Assembly: GCA_964352225.1 (NCBI GenBank)
Contig: CAYGRM010000259.1
Span: 1 to 9,625 of the forward strand
DNA from: CAJQQY01 sp964352225
GTDB lineage: Bacteria; Bacteroidota; Bacteroidia; Chitinophagales; Saprospiraceae
Direction of reading: 5' to 3'
DNA: 9,625 nucleotides
Shown here: positions 1 through 6,399 of the stretch, one piece after another
Numbering within the stretch: the stretch's first letter is position 1
Layout of the letters: each line of letters opens with the position of its first letter
The notes under the pieces: generated by a model
What the model saw: the letters and a program-made list of their open reading frames with translations, nothing else
What the model was told of the DNA's origin: nothing
Database searches by the model: none
Program-made: the position numbers and the translations under genes

Positions 1-1
1 A

Positions 2-1177
2 TATTTAGGTTTGGGAAAAGAGAAAAAAGCTACTCAAGAATTAGAAAAATTGACCATGGCTTATCCCTCTAACCTCGAATACCAACATATGCTCGCAAGC
101 CATTTCCAACGAATTGGAGAAGATGAAAAGGCAAAAGAAATTCTTCAAAAAATATTGCAAATAGATCCAACAGATGCTCAAGCAACTATCACTTTGGCAA
201 ACTCAGCTAAAGGTGGAGGAAGCGAAGCTGACTTTTTAAGTATGCTAAAACCTATTTTCCAGCAAGAAGATGTAGACATCGATTTGAAAATAAAAGAGAT
301 GATTCCTCACATTCAAAAAGTGGCAAATACTGGTGATAAAGAATTAGCAGATGCAGCAATTGAATTAGCTCAAATTTTAATAGAAGTTCATCCAAACGAA
401 GCAAAAAGTTTTTCTGTTTATGGTGATTTATTAAATCACTCAGGGCGACCAAAAGAGGCCTTGGAAAAATATATGATGACGTTGAAATTAGATAATTCTG
501 TATTTACCGTTTGGGAACAAGTGATGTATTTGAATTTTGAGTTGCAAGATTTTGATGCGCTACTTAAAACTTCTAATGATGCCCTCGACCTTTTTCCCAA
601 CAAAGCAAAAGCATATTATCTTAACGGAATAGCCAATTCTGAAAAAGGAAATTACAATAATGCAGTTGATGGTTTTCAACAAGCATTAATGATGAGTGCG
701 AAGAATGAACAGATGCAAGCGGATATTCATGGGCGACTTGGCGAAGTGTATCACAACACTAAAAAATATGATAAATCAGATAAAAGTTTTGAAAAAGCGA
801 TAAAGCTGAACCCTAACTCTTTTTCAATTTTGGATAGTTACAGTTTTCATTTAGCATTGCGTGGAGACAAACTGGAACAGGCACAGAAAATGTCAAAACG
901 CTCTATTGAACTTAAACCGAATGAACCTCGACTGGAAGATACTTATGCCTGGATTTTATATAAAATGAAAGACTACAATGGCGCAAAAGAATGGCTGGAT
1001 AAAGCTTTACAAAATGGAGGAGAATCAATGCCAACAGTTTTGGAACACTATGGAGATGTTTTATTCCAATTGAATGATAAAGAGCAGGCGTTATTGTATT
1101 GGCAAAAAGCGCAAGAGAAAGGTTCAACATCTGAATTATTAGAGAAAAAAATAACTGACAAACAATTGTACGAGTAG
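2..1177 (+). CDS. TPR-repeat protein, 5' end outside window
   Basis: The reading frame is open to the left edge (codons for Y-L-G precede the first possible TTG start at 11), so this is the C-terminal part of a longer protein. Counting from position 11, the 388 visible residues hold about eight TPR-like helix pairs at roughly 20-53, 131-164, 165-198, 199-232, 237-270, 271-305, 306-339 and 342-375. Several end in the typical 'A..KL.P' pattern, such as ILQIDPTD, AIKLNPNS and SIELKPNE. A less repetitive, acidic helical stretch at 70-125 separates the first unit from the rest. TPR solenoids are protein-protein interaction scaffolds. No catalytic motif is visible, and any signal peptide or lipobox would lie upstream of the window. 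Proteins of this shape are common in Bacteroidota and often envelope-associated, but the partner here is unknown. The gene ends with TAG and converges on the glycosyltransferase gene; an inverted-repeat arm begins within three bases of its stop. Confidence 0.9.
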   Translation, partial: YLGLGKEKKATQELEKLTMAYPSNLEYQHMLASHFQRIGEDEKAKEILQKILQIDPTDAQATITLANSAKGGGSEADFLSMLKPIFQQEDVDIDLKIKEMIPHIQKVANTGDKELADAAIELAQILIEVHPNEAKSFSVYGDLLNHSGRPKEALEKYMMTLKLDNSVFTVWEQVMYLNFELQDFDALLKTSNDALDLFPNKAKAYYLNGIANSEKGNYNNAVDGFQQALMMSAKNEQMQADIHGRLGEVYHNTKKYDKSDKSFEKAIKLNPNSFSILDSYSFHLALRGDKLEQAQKMSKRSIELKPNEPRLEDTYAWILYKMKDYNGAKEWLDKALQNGGESMPTVLEHYGDVLFQLNDKEQALLYWQKAQEKGSTSELLEKKITDKQLYE

Positions 1178-1178
1178 C

Positions 1179-1376
1179 AGGTCGCTTTAACTGCCTGCCA
1201 AAAAAGAGTGCAGCGATTTTTTGTAAAAAATAAAAGAGAGAGAATACATTCATTTGTATTCTCTCTCTTTTATTTTCAATTTCATTTTTTGACATCGGGT
1301 TTTTGAGGTTAACTTTGTTAGTTTTTTCAAAAAAAATCGCTGCGCTCTTTTTTTGCCAGGCAGCTAAAGCGACCCT
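1179..1376. repeat. Nested long inverted repeat between convergent genes
   Basis: The left arm (about 1180-1229) and right arm (about 1322-1375) are imperfect reverse complements. Both read GGTCGCTTTA-CTGCCTG-CAAAAAA-GAG-GCAGCGATTTTTT towards the centre. Over the core (1180-1222 against 1332-1374) I count only three or four substitutions plus a one-base length difference in an A-run. The spacer holds a separate perfect hairpin at 1227-1276. Single-stranded DNA or read-through RNA could fold into one long stem with an inner stem-loop. The left arm starts just after the TPR stop codon, and the right arm overlaps the 3' end of the glycosyltransferase gene. It could be a pair of inverted copies of a dispersed repeat, or a MITE-like unit with long terminal inverted repeats. 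No target-site duplication is obvious. Confidence 0.85.
1227..1276. terminator. Perfect 22-bp hairpin, likely bidirectional terminator
   Basis: Positions 1227-1248 are the exact reverse complement of 1255-1276, around a 6-nt loop TTCATT. Each arm is an A/T-rich tract next to alternating GA or CT (TAAAAGAGAGAGAATAC on the left). The stem is low in GC but long, and it ends in a T-run on both strands (TTTTATTTT on +, the complement of AAAATAAAA on -). It therefore suits factor-independent termination of the convergent transcripts from both sides. Position and symmetry support the call; termination itself is inferred. Confidence 0.75.
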
Positions 1377-2586
1377 CCACGACATAAACCATTAAAACCA
1401 GTATCGCCGCCCAAGTCATCAAGCGAATATCTATATAAAAAGTCCGAAACTCTCCTAAAAACAACTCTGCACTCATCATTAAATAACTCACCCCAACTAT
1501 CCCTAATGAAATTTTATCCTTCCTTTGTAAGAACCGAAGACCACCTACTTTTTTTATTTTTTTATAAAAAATGAGCATTAAATAAACTATCGCAGGATAG
1601 ATAAAAAAGTATGCATAATTTTGCTGGTGAGGAAAAAGAAAAGGAATCACTAAAAAAAGATAACCCACTTCCCAAAGTCGATGCAAGTTACTTTTCGCTT
1701 TTTGAAAAGGAAGGGTTCGCAAAAAATATAAGGTAAAAACTGCCATAAATAATCGCAATCCATTGGTAATCAAGACAATCGAATCCATCGATAATTGGGT
1801 TAAAAAAATGGGTCGAGTCTCTCCTTTCTCACTATGAAAAAGTGCGGTCACCAATGATCCAAACCCTGCCCTCGAAAAATCCAAAACATTCTCTTTTTGG
1901 CTAGGATTTATTCCATTCCACCACTCACTCAACAAGAAAGAATTATATTCCCACCCTATAAATATCGCCGGTAAAACCAATAAAAACGTCCACACTAAAA
2001 CCACACTAAAAGCTCCTTTCCAATAACCTCGATAAATTAAATAGGGTAAAAATACAATGGGTAAAATTTTAATATTTATACCTAATGCGATTAATGCACC
2101 ACCTTGCCATTCCTTTTTTTTCAAAATTAAATCCAACCCTTGCAAAGTCAAATAAACCATCATAATCGTAATCTGATGATAATGAATATTATCTCGAATT
2201 CCTTGTACACCTAAAATTACACTCCCCCAAAAGAACCATCGCTGGGTCGAAACTGAGAGCAAGTTTAACTCCAACCAATCACTCAATATTTCCCAAATTC
2301 GATAAAAAAAATACACATTCAACACCAACCATAACAATGTAATTACATATTCTGAAAGAAAAGTAAACGGCGAAATCAACAAAGCAAAAAATGGACTATA
2401 ATAATAATGCAACCAACCCTGATAAATTTTGGTGTACAAATTTTCACCTACCAAAATATCTTTTCCAGCAGTAAAAAAAATATTAAAATCACATTGCCGA
2501 AATGCTTCGATAATCAAAAAAATGGCAAGCGCAATCATTGCCACAACCTGAAAATGACGATATGTTATTTTTGGTTTATTTTTCAT
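1327..2586 (-). CDS. GT87 (DUF2029)-type polytopic glycosyltransferase
   Basis: This 419-residue, very hydrophobic protein has about 10-12 predicted membrane segments, the clearest at roughly 13-29, 64-100, 140-212, 265-290, 305-345, 357-380 and 385-403. The N-terminal loop has the GT87/DUF2029 layout. An acidic residue (D33) follows the first helix, then FFTAGKDILVGENLY (37-51) and YYYSPFFALLISPF (61-74). The central 'ALGINIKILPIVFLPYLI' segment also fits the family. Known GT87 members are GT-C enzymes that use polyprenyl-phosphate-mannose or related donors to glycosylate envelope lipids or glycans outside the membrane; the substrate here cannot be read from sequence. The start is the ATG at 2586, giving a short basic N-terminus (MKNKPK) before helix 1. 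It is divergent from recO and convergent with the TPR gene. Its last ~15 residues (GRFSC... to F419) are encoded inside the inverted-repeat arm, so the native C-terminus may have been replaced or extended. Confidence 0.8.
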   Translation of the reverse strand: MKNKPKITYRHFQVVAMIALAIFLIIEAFRQCDFNIFFTAGKDILVGENLYTKIYQGWLHYYYSPFFALLISPFTFLSEYVITLLWLVLNVYFFYRIWEILSDWLELNLLSVSTQRWFFWGSVILGVQGIRDNIHYHQITIMMVYLTLQGLDLILKKKEWQGGALIALGINIKILPIVFLPYLIYRGYWKGAFSVVLVWTFLLVLPAIFIGWEYNSFLLSEWWNGINPSQKENVLDFSRAGFGSLVTALFHSEKGETRPIFLTQLSMDSIVLITNGLRLFMAVFTLYFLRTLPFQKAKSNLHRLWEVGYLFLVIPFLFPHQQNYAYFFIYPAIVYLMLIFYKKIKKVGGLRFLQRKDKISLGIVGVSYLMMSAELFLGEFRTFYIDIRLMTWAAILVLMVYVVEGRFSCLAKKERSDFF

Positions 2587-2650
2587 AAAATGAAAGTTAA
2601 TTAGTTTACAATGTACTAAGGAATGACCAATAAATAAGTTTTAGATTCCC

Positions 2651-2658
2651 TACTTTTG
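2651..2658 (+). promoter_or_regulatory. Candidate -7 box upstream of recO
   Basis: TACTTTTG matches the Bacteroidota sigma-ABfrA -7 consensus TAnnTTTG exactly. It lies 56 nt before the recO ATG, leaving a leader of about 50 nt. No clear -33 TTG is present about 19 nt upstream, so the call rests on one box. The 128-nt gap between divergent genes also contains the glycosyltransferase promoter, which I could not identify. Confidence 0.4.
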
Positions 2659-2714
2659 TGTAGAAAATATCATTTTACCACTTCGCTAAAATTTCCTTCT
2701 AGGGATTAGGGGTT

Positions 2715-3449
2715 ATGTTAATCAAAACCAAAGGTATTATTTTTCGCTCCATCAAATACTCCGAGACGAGTATCATCACCGATATTTTTACGGAGAAAAA
2801 AGGATTACGAACTTACATCATCAGCGGAGTTCGTAAAAAAAATGCAAGAGTTAGTGCGAGTCTTTTACAGGTGATGTCACTAGTTGATTTGGTCGTTTAC
2901 CACCGAGATGATAAAGACATGACTCGAATCAAAGAGATCAAAGCTGCCCATATTTATCAATCGCTTCCTTTTGATANNNNNNNNNNTTCTAAAAGTTCGG
3001 TGGGACAGTTTATGTTAGAACTGACTCGAAAAGCCGTCCGAGAACCAGAGGAAAATTTGCCAATGTTTGAGTTTGTTTATGAAATTTTCCAATTCCTAGA
3101 TGAGACGCAACAATCCTTTTCCAATTTGCATCTTTATTTTATGTTGCGGTTATCAGGTTATTTAGGATTTATGCCCGAAGATAATTTTTCTTAAAATCAT
3201 TCTTTCTTTGATTTAAGATAAGGAATGTTTGTAGGGGAAAAAGGGCTACATGGATATTTTTTGCAAGAAGAGCAAAGTCAATTAGTTCATGAACTTTTGA
3301 TTACAAATTTGCATGAAATTCATAAAGTAAAAATGGCTCGTGAAATCCGAAAGGAACTTCTTAAGCAACTAATTATTTTTTATCGATTACACATTGAGAA
3401 CTTTCCTGATTTGAACTCTCATCAGATTTTGGAGGAAATTTTGGAATAA
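2715..3449 (+). pseudogene. recO: DNA repair protein RecO, two in-frame stops plus assembly gap
   Basis: RecO binds single-stranded DNA and, with RecR, loads RecA onto SSB-coated DNA in RecF-pathway gap repair. The N-terminus (MLIKTKGIIFRSIKYSETS) and the following 'SGVRKKNARVSASLLQVMSLVDLVVYHRDD' region match the OB-fold half. The C-terminus (LLKQLIIFYRLHIENFPDL, then HQILEEILE) matches the helical half, so about 240 residues of a usual-length protein are present in one frame. Translation is broken by TAA at 3192-3194 (codon 160) and TAA at 3219-3221 (codon 169). The codons between and after still read as RecO (NHSFFDLR, then GMFVGEKGL), so no frameshift is involved. Each stop sits where GAA (Glu) would be expected, most clearly in L-R-[E]-G. 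The 10-N gap lies at codons 88-91. Possible causes are real recent inactivation or draft-sequence errors. No downstream gene shares the transcript closely. Confidence 0.88.
2977..2986. other. Assembly gap (10 N) inside recO
   Basis: Ten consecutive N interrupt the recO reading frame after the LPFD motif. Reading straight through keeps the frame only because the true missing length must be 1 modulo 3, as 10 is. A single missing base would give D-(A?T)-S-K-S-S-V-G, close to the D-I-x-K-x-x-V-G spacing I expect in Bacteroidota RecO. The gap may therefore be an arbitrary placeholder, with about three of the four unknown residues not real. That last step is inference from family memory. Confidence 0.95.
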
Positions 3450-3464
3450 AAAAATCTACTTTAC

Positions 3465-3517
3465 GAATAATCACCCAACCCTTGCAAATAATCAAAACCA
3501 TTAGAAATAATCACCCA
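3465..3517. repeat. Three AATAATCA motifs about 20 nt apart
   Basis: AATAATCA occurs with starts at 3466, 3487 and 3506, which are 21 and 19 nt apart. The outer two copies extend to the 12-mer AATAATCACCCA. The block sits between the end of recO and the candidate penicillin-binding-protein promoter. The near two-helical-turn spacing could mark binding sites on one face of the DNA, or it may be a decayed tandem duplication. No function is shown. Confidence 0.5.
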
Positions 3518-3541
3518 TTCCTGCTATTTTTGAATAAACAT

Positions 3542-3549
3542 TACCTTTG
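3542..3549 (+). promoter_or_regulatory. Candidate -7 box upstream of PBP1A
   Basis: TACCTTTG matches TAnnTTTG exactly, 115 nt before the PBP1A start. No good -33 TTG is found at the usual spacing, since the only nearby one (TTTTTG ending 3532) is too close. If used, the transcript would start at about 3556, at the beginning of the 7-nt repeat block, leaving an unusually long leader of about 110 nt. Confidence 0.35.
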
Positions 3550-3555
3550 AGATCG

Positions 3556-3583
3556 TTCAACGTCTAACGTAGAACGTCCAACG
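3556..3583. repeat. Four-unit tandem heptamer (TNNAACG)
   Basis: Four contiguous 7-nt units read TTCAACG, TCTAACG, TAGAACG, TCCAACG. The AACG core is constant and positions 2-3 vary in every unit. The first part also forms an imperfect palindrome (GTTCAACGT-CTA-ACGTAGAAC). The block is clearly distinct from the surrounding AT-rich DNA and lies in the leader region of the PBP1A gene. Its role is unknown. Confidence 0.7.
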
Positions 3584-3664
3584 AATAAATATTTTTCATA
3601 CTTTATCAATAGTCAAATTCGTTTCACCTTTTGGTAATTTTAGATTATAAAAAGAAAACCCTTA

Positions 3665-6283
3665 ATGGATAACGAAAATCAAGATACCAATACTTCAAAT
3701 TCATCGTCAGAACAAAATCAACCATCCAACGATCAGAATTTTTTCCAAAAATACTTTGTGAAAAATGCGTTAGTTGTGCGTGATAGATTTATGGCTTGGG
3801 TAGCGGCAAATCCCCGAGGACGTTGGGCTTTCAAATTAGCTGGCGGCTTTTTTACTGCAGGTTTTTTCTCCATACTTTTATTAGTTTTCCTCATTTGGGT
3901 TGGTGCTTTTGGCAAGTTACCTACCACCAAGGATTTAAGAAATATCGAAAATGCTACCGCTTCGGAAGTGTATTCCTCTGATGATGTTCTGCTGGGAAAA
4001 TACTTTAAAGAAAATCGAGTCAATGTTGGATTAAATGAAATTTCAGATCATTTCAAAAATGCTTTAGTCGCAACTGAAGATGCTCGTTTCTTTGAGCATC
4101 GAGGAATTGATGTACGAGCGTGGATCCGTGTTTTTTTCAAAACCATCCTAATGCGAGATCAATCGGGAGGAGGAGGAAGTACGATTAGCCAACAGCTAGC
4201 GAAGAATTTATTTAAAAGGAAACGACATCGAGTTCTAGAAGTTCCAATTAATAAAATTCGAGAAATGATGGTTGCCCGTCGCTTGGAAAATATTTATTCA
4301 AAAGATGAATTACTTGCTCTTTATTTGAATACCGTTCCTTTTTCCAGAAATATTTATGGAGTCCAAGTCGCTTCTCAACAATTTTTCAACAATACTCCTA
4401 CGGATATAAAAATTGAACAAGCTGCCACCATTATTGGAACACTCAAAGCGAATACTTATTACGACCCTGTTAGAAATCCAGAGAATGCCTTGAAACGTAG
4501 AAATATTGTTTTGGCACAAATGAAAAAATATCAATACATTTCTCAACCTGAATTTGACTCACTCAAAACACTCCCACTCGAGGTAGATTATCATAGTGAA
4601 AATCAAAACCAAGGACTCGCCACTCACTTTCGAGAATACATTCGAAGAGTAGTTGAAAAGGATTTAAGTTTTTATGAGAAAGAAGATGGAAGCAAATATG
4701 ATTTGTACACCGATGGTTTAAAAATTTTCACGACCATTGATTCACGAATGCAACAATACGCAGAAGAATCCATGACTTCACACCTCGCCAAATTGCAAAA
4801 AGATTTTGACAAACATTGGCAAGGGAAAAAACCATGGGGCGACGATCAGACTTTGCAAACTGAAATGAAAAAAAGTCATCGCTACCAACAACTCCAAAAA
4901 AGTGGAAAATCAGAAAAAGAGATCGAAGCTAACTTCAACGAAAAAGTTGACATGACTATTTTTTCATGGGATGGAGAAAAGGATGCAAAGATGACTCCGC
5001 TCGATTCCATCAAATATTATTTCTGTATGCTCAATGCAGGTTTTATGGCAATGGAACCACAAACTGGAAATATCAAGGCATGGATTGGCGGAACGAATTT
5101 TAAATATTTCCAGTATGACCATGTCATTCAAGCAAAACGACAAGTTGGTTCTACTTTCAAACCAATTGTTTATTCGGCAGCTTTGCGGAGCGGAATTCAT
5201 CCTTGCGATTATGTAAATAACCGGCTAGTCGTTTATTCAAATTACGAAGATTGGAAACCTGAAAATGCAGATGGTAAATATGGTGGCGCTTATTCTTTGC
5301 GGGGAGCGTTGACCAATTCTGTCAATTCAGTTGCCGTTGATTTAATCATGCGAACAGGCATCGACACCGTCCGACAGTTGGCAAAAGATATGGGAATTAC
5401 AAGTGATATTCCTAAAGCTCCTGCGATTGCATTGGGAGCTGTTGACGTATCATTATATGATATGATAAAAGTATATGGAACTCTGGCTAACAAAGGTTTA
5501 CGTCCTGATCCACAATTTTTATTACGTATCGAAGACAGCGAAGGAAATGTAATTATCGATTATGAACATGAGGAAAAAGAAGCTTTTAAAAGAGTTTTGG
5601 ATCAAGACTATGCTACCGTTATGACCAACATGATGCAATCAGTTGTGGATAGTGGAACTGCCCGACGACTTCGTGTAGTTTATAATTTGGATAATGATAT
5701 TGCTGGAAAAACAGGAACAACTCAATCTCATGCAGATGGTTGGTTTATCGGTTTCACCCCCAATTTGGTGGCTGGTGCTTGGGTCGGAGGCGAATCTCCA
5801 AAAGTAAGATTTCGATCAATTAGTTTAGGTCAAGGAGCAAATACTGCTTTACCTATTTTTGGAAAATTTATGCAAAAGACCTACAAGGATCCAAAGTTTA
5901 GGAAAATGAAAAATGCGAAATTCGATGAATTAGATTTCGGAAAATTACTAGAAATGGATTGCCCTCCCTATCTCGAAGAAGAACCTGAAATTGTAGAAAT
6001 TATTGATGAAGAATTAAAAGAAGGCGAATATGAGGACGAACCACTTGATCGAATTTTAGATATTTTTAGAAATAGGAAAAAGAATAAAGACGATGAGCTT
6101 AATCAAAAAGGCGGCTCTCAAAATAGACAACAAGAAGAAGCTCAAAGGAAACGTGAAAATTCTGAACGCATCAAAAAACGGAATGAGGACATTCGTAAAA
6201 AGCGAGAACGAGATCTGAAAAAAGCAGAACGTAAAAAGAAGCGTCAGGAAAAGTGGAAGGATTTGTTTGGGAAAAAGAATTAA
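3665..6283 (+). CDS. Bifunctional class A penicillin-binding protein (PBP1A type)
   Basis: This 872-residue enzyme polymerises lipid II into glycan strands and crosslinks the stem peptides, anchored in the inner membrane facing the periplasm. A hydrophilic, Asn/Ser/Gln-rich cytoplasmic head (1-40) precedes one membrane helix at about 59-83. The glycosyltransferase 51 domain follows, with catalytic E138 in EDARFFEHRG, then GGSTISQQLAKNLF and RRLENIYSKDELLALYLNTV. The transpeptidase domain shows all three active-site motifs: S496-T-F-K499, S552-V-N554 and K682-T-G684. The region between them (about 390-455) is rich in charged residues. After the transpeptidase domain comes an acidic stretch (about 760-795) and then a roughly 70-residue tail dominated by Lys, Arg and Glu, likely helical and disordered. 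The ATG at 3665 gives the expected head-helix order, with no obvious Shine-Dalgarno, as is usual in this phylum. A strong terminator directly follows the stop, so it is probably monocistronic. Similar proteins are annotated mrcA, ponA or pbpC-like; I leave the symbol open. Confidence 0.95.
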   Translation: MDNENQDTNTSNSSSEQNQPSNDQNFFQKYFVKNALVVRDRFMAWVAANPRGRWAFKLAGGFFTAGFFSILLLVFLIWVGAFGKLPTTKDLRNIENATASEVYSSDDVLLGKYFKENRVNVGLNEISDHFKNALVATEDARFFEHRGIDVRAWIRVFFKTILMRDQSGGGGSTISQQLAKNLFKRKRHRVLEVPINKIREMMVARRLENIYSKDELLALYLNTVPFSRNIYGVQVASQQFFNNTPTDIKIEQAATIIGTLKANTYYDPVRNPENALKRRNIVLAQMKKYQYISQPEFDSLKTLPLEVDYHSENQNQGLATHFREYIRRVVEKDLSFYEKEDGSKYDLYTDGLKIFTTIDSRMQQYAEESMTSHLAKLQKDFDKHWQGKKPWGDDQTLQTEMKKSHRYQQLQKSGKSEKEIEANFNEKVDMTIFSWDGEKDAKMTPLDSIKYYFCMLNAGFMAMEPQTGNIKAWIGGTNFKYFQYDHVIQAKRQVGSTFKPIVYSAALRSGIHPCDYVNNRLVVYSNYEDWKPENADGKYGGAYSLRGALTNSVNSVAVDLIMRTGIDTVRQLAKDMGITSDIPKAPAIALGAVDVSLYDMIKVYGTLANKGLRPDPQFLLRIEDSEGNVIIDYEHEEKEAFKRVLDQDYATVMTNMMQSVVDSGTARRLRVVYNLDNDIAGKTGTTQSHADGWFIGFTPNLVAGAWVGGESPKVRFRSISLGQGANTALPIFGKFMQKTYKDPKFRKMKNAKFDELDFGKLLEMDCPPYLEEEPEIVEIIDEELKEGEYEDEPLDRILDIFRNRKKNKDDELNQKGGSQNRQQEEAQRKRENSERIKKRNEDIRKKRERDLKKAERKKKRQEKWKDLFGKKN

Positions 6284-6315
6284 AAAAAGGCGACTCGTAT
6301 GAGTCGCCTTTTTTT
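6282..6315 (+). terminator. Intrinsic terminator after PBP1A gene
   Basis: GGCGACTC (6289-6296) pairs perfectly with GAGTCGCC (6301-6308) around the 4-nt loop GTAT. An A-run on the left and TTTTTTT on the right (6309-6315) extend the stem and supply the U-tract. The A-run includes the last two bases of the PBP1A stop codon, so the hairpin abuts the gene without a gap. It should separate the PBP1A transcript from the downstream Asp-box gene. Confidence 0.93.
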
Positions 6316-6319
6316 ATGC

Positions 6320-6348
6320 TTGGATCATTTGTTTTCACCCTATCTTCA
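6320..6348 (+). promoter_or_regulatory. Candidate promoter for the Asp-box protein gene
   Basis: TTG at 6320-6322 is followed after 18 nt by TATCTTCA (6341-6348), which matches six of eight positions of the Bacteroidota -7 element TATCTTTG. Initiation near 6355 would leave a leader of about 45 nt to the ATG at 6400. The position just after the terminator makes a new promoter necessary here, but the box match is imperfect. Confidence 0.4.
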
Positions 6349-6399
6349 ATTAAGTGTAAAAGTAAATTTATATTTAGCTTTCAAAACAAAATCACTTTT

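Noticed and set aside
912..1385. Minus-strand open frame of 157 codons across the TPR gene end and the palindrome
   Set aside because: It overlaps the well-supported TPR gene, runs through the hairpin and inverted repeat, and its translation shows no family pattern. The long frame results from the AT-rich repeat.
2587..2714. Promoter for the minus-strand glycosyltransferase gene
   Set aside because: Only a weak TACATTG-like box is visible on the minus strand, without a paired -33 element, so I do not annotate it.
3192..3221. Genome-wide UAA-to-Glu reassignment to explain the recO stops
   Set aside because: The PBP1A and Asp-box genes both end at TAA in expected positions and have no internal TAA over nearly 2000 codons, so TAA is a normal stop here.
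3225..3449. Independent 74-codon gene starting at 3225
   Set aside because: It is in the recO frame and encodes the RecO C-terminal half. The AAGGA just before its ATG is too close to act as a normal ribosome binding site.
3556..3583. CRISPR-like array
   Set aside because: The period is 7 nt with no spacers or long repeats, and no cas genes are nearby.
3733..4023. Minus-strand and alternate-frame small open frames within PBP1A and the Asp-box gene
   Set aside because: They are antisense or out-of-frame shadows of strongly supported coding sequence, with no family resemblance or translation signals.
6253..6399. Upstream GTG start for the Asp-box protein
   Set aside because: It would overlap the PBP1A 3' end and translate through the intrinsic terminator, placing 49 extra residues before a clear signal peptide. 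The ATG at 6400 is far better.
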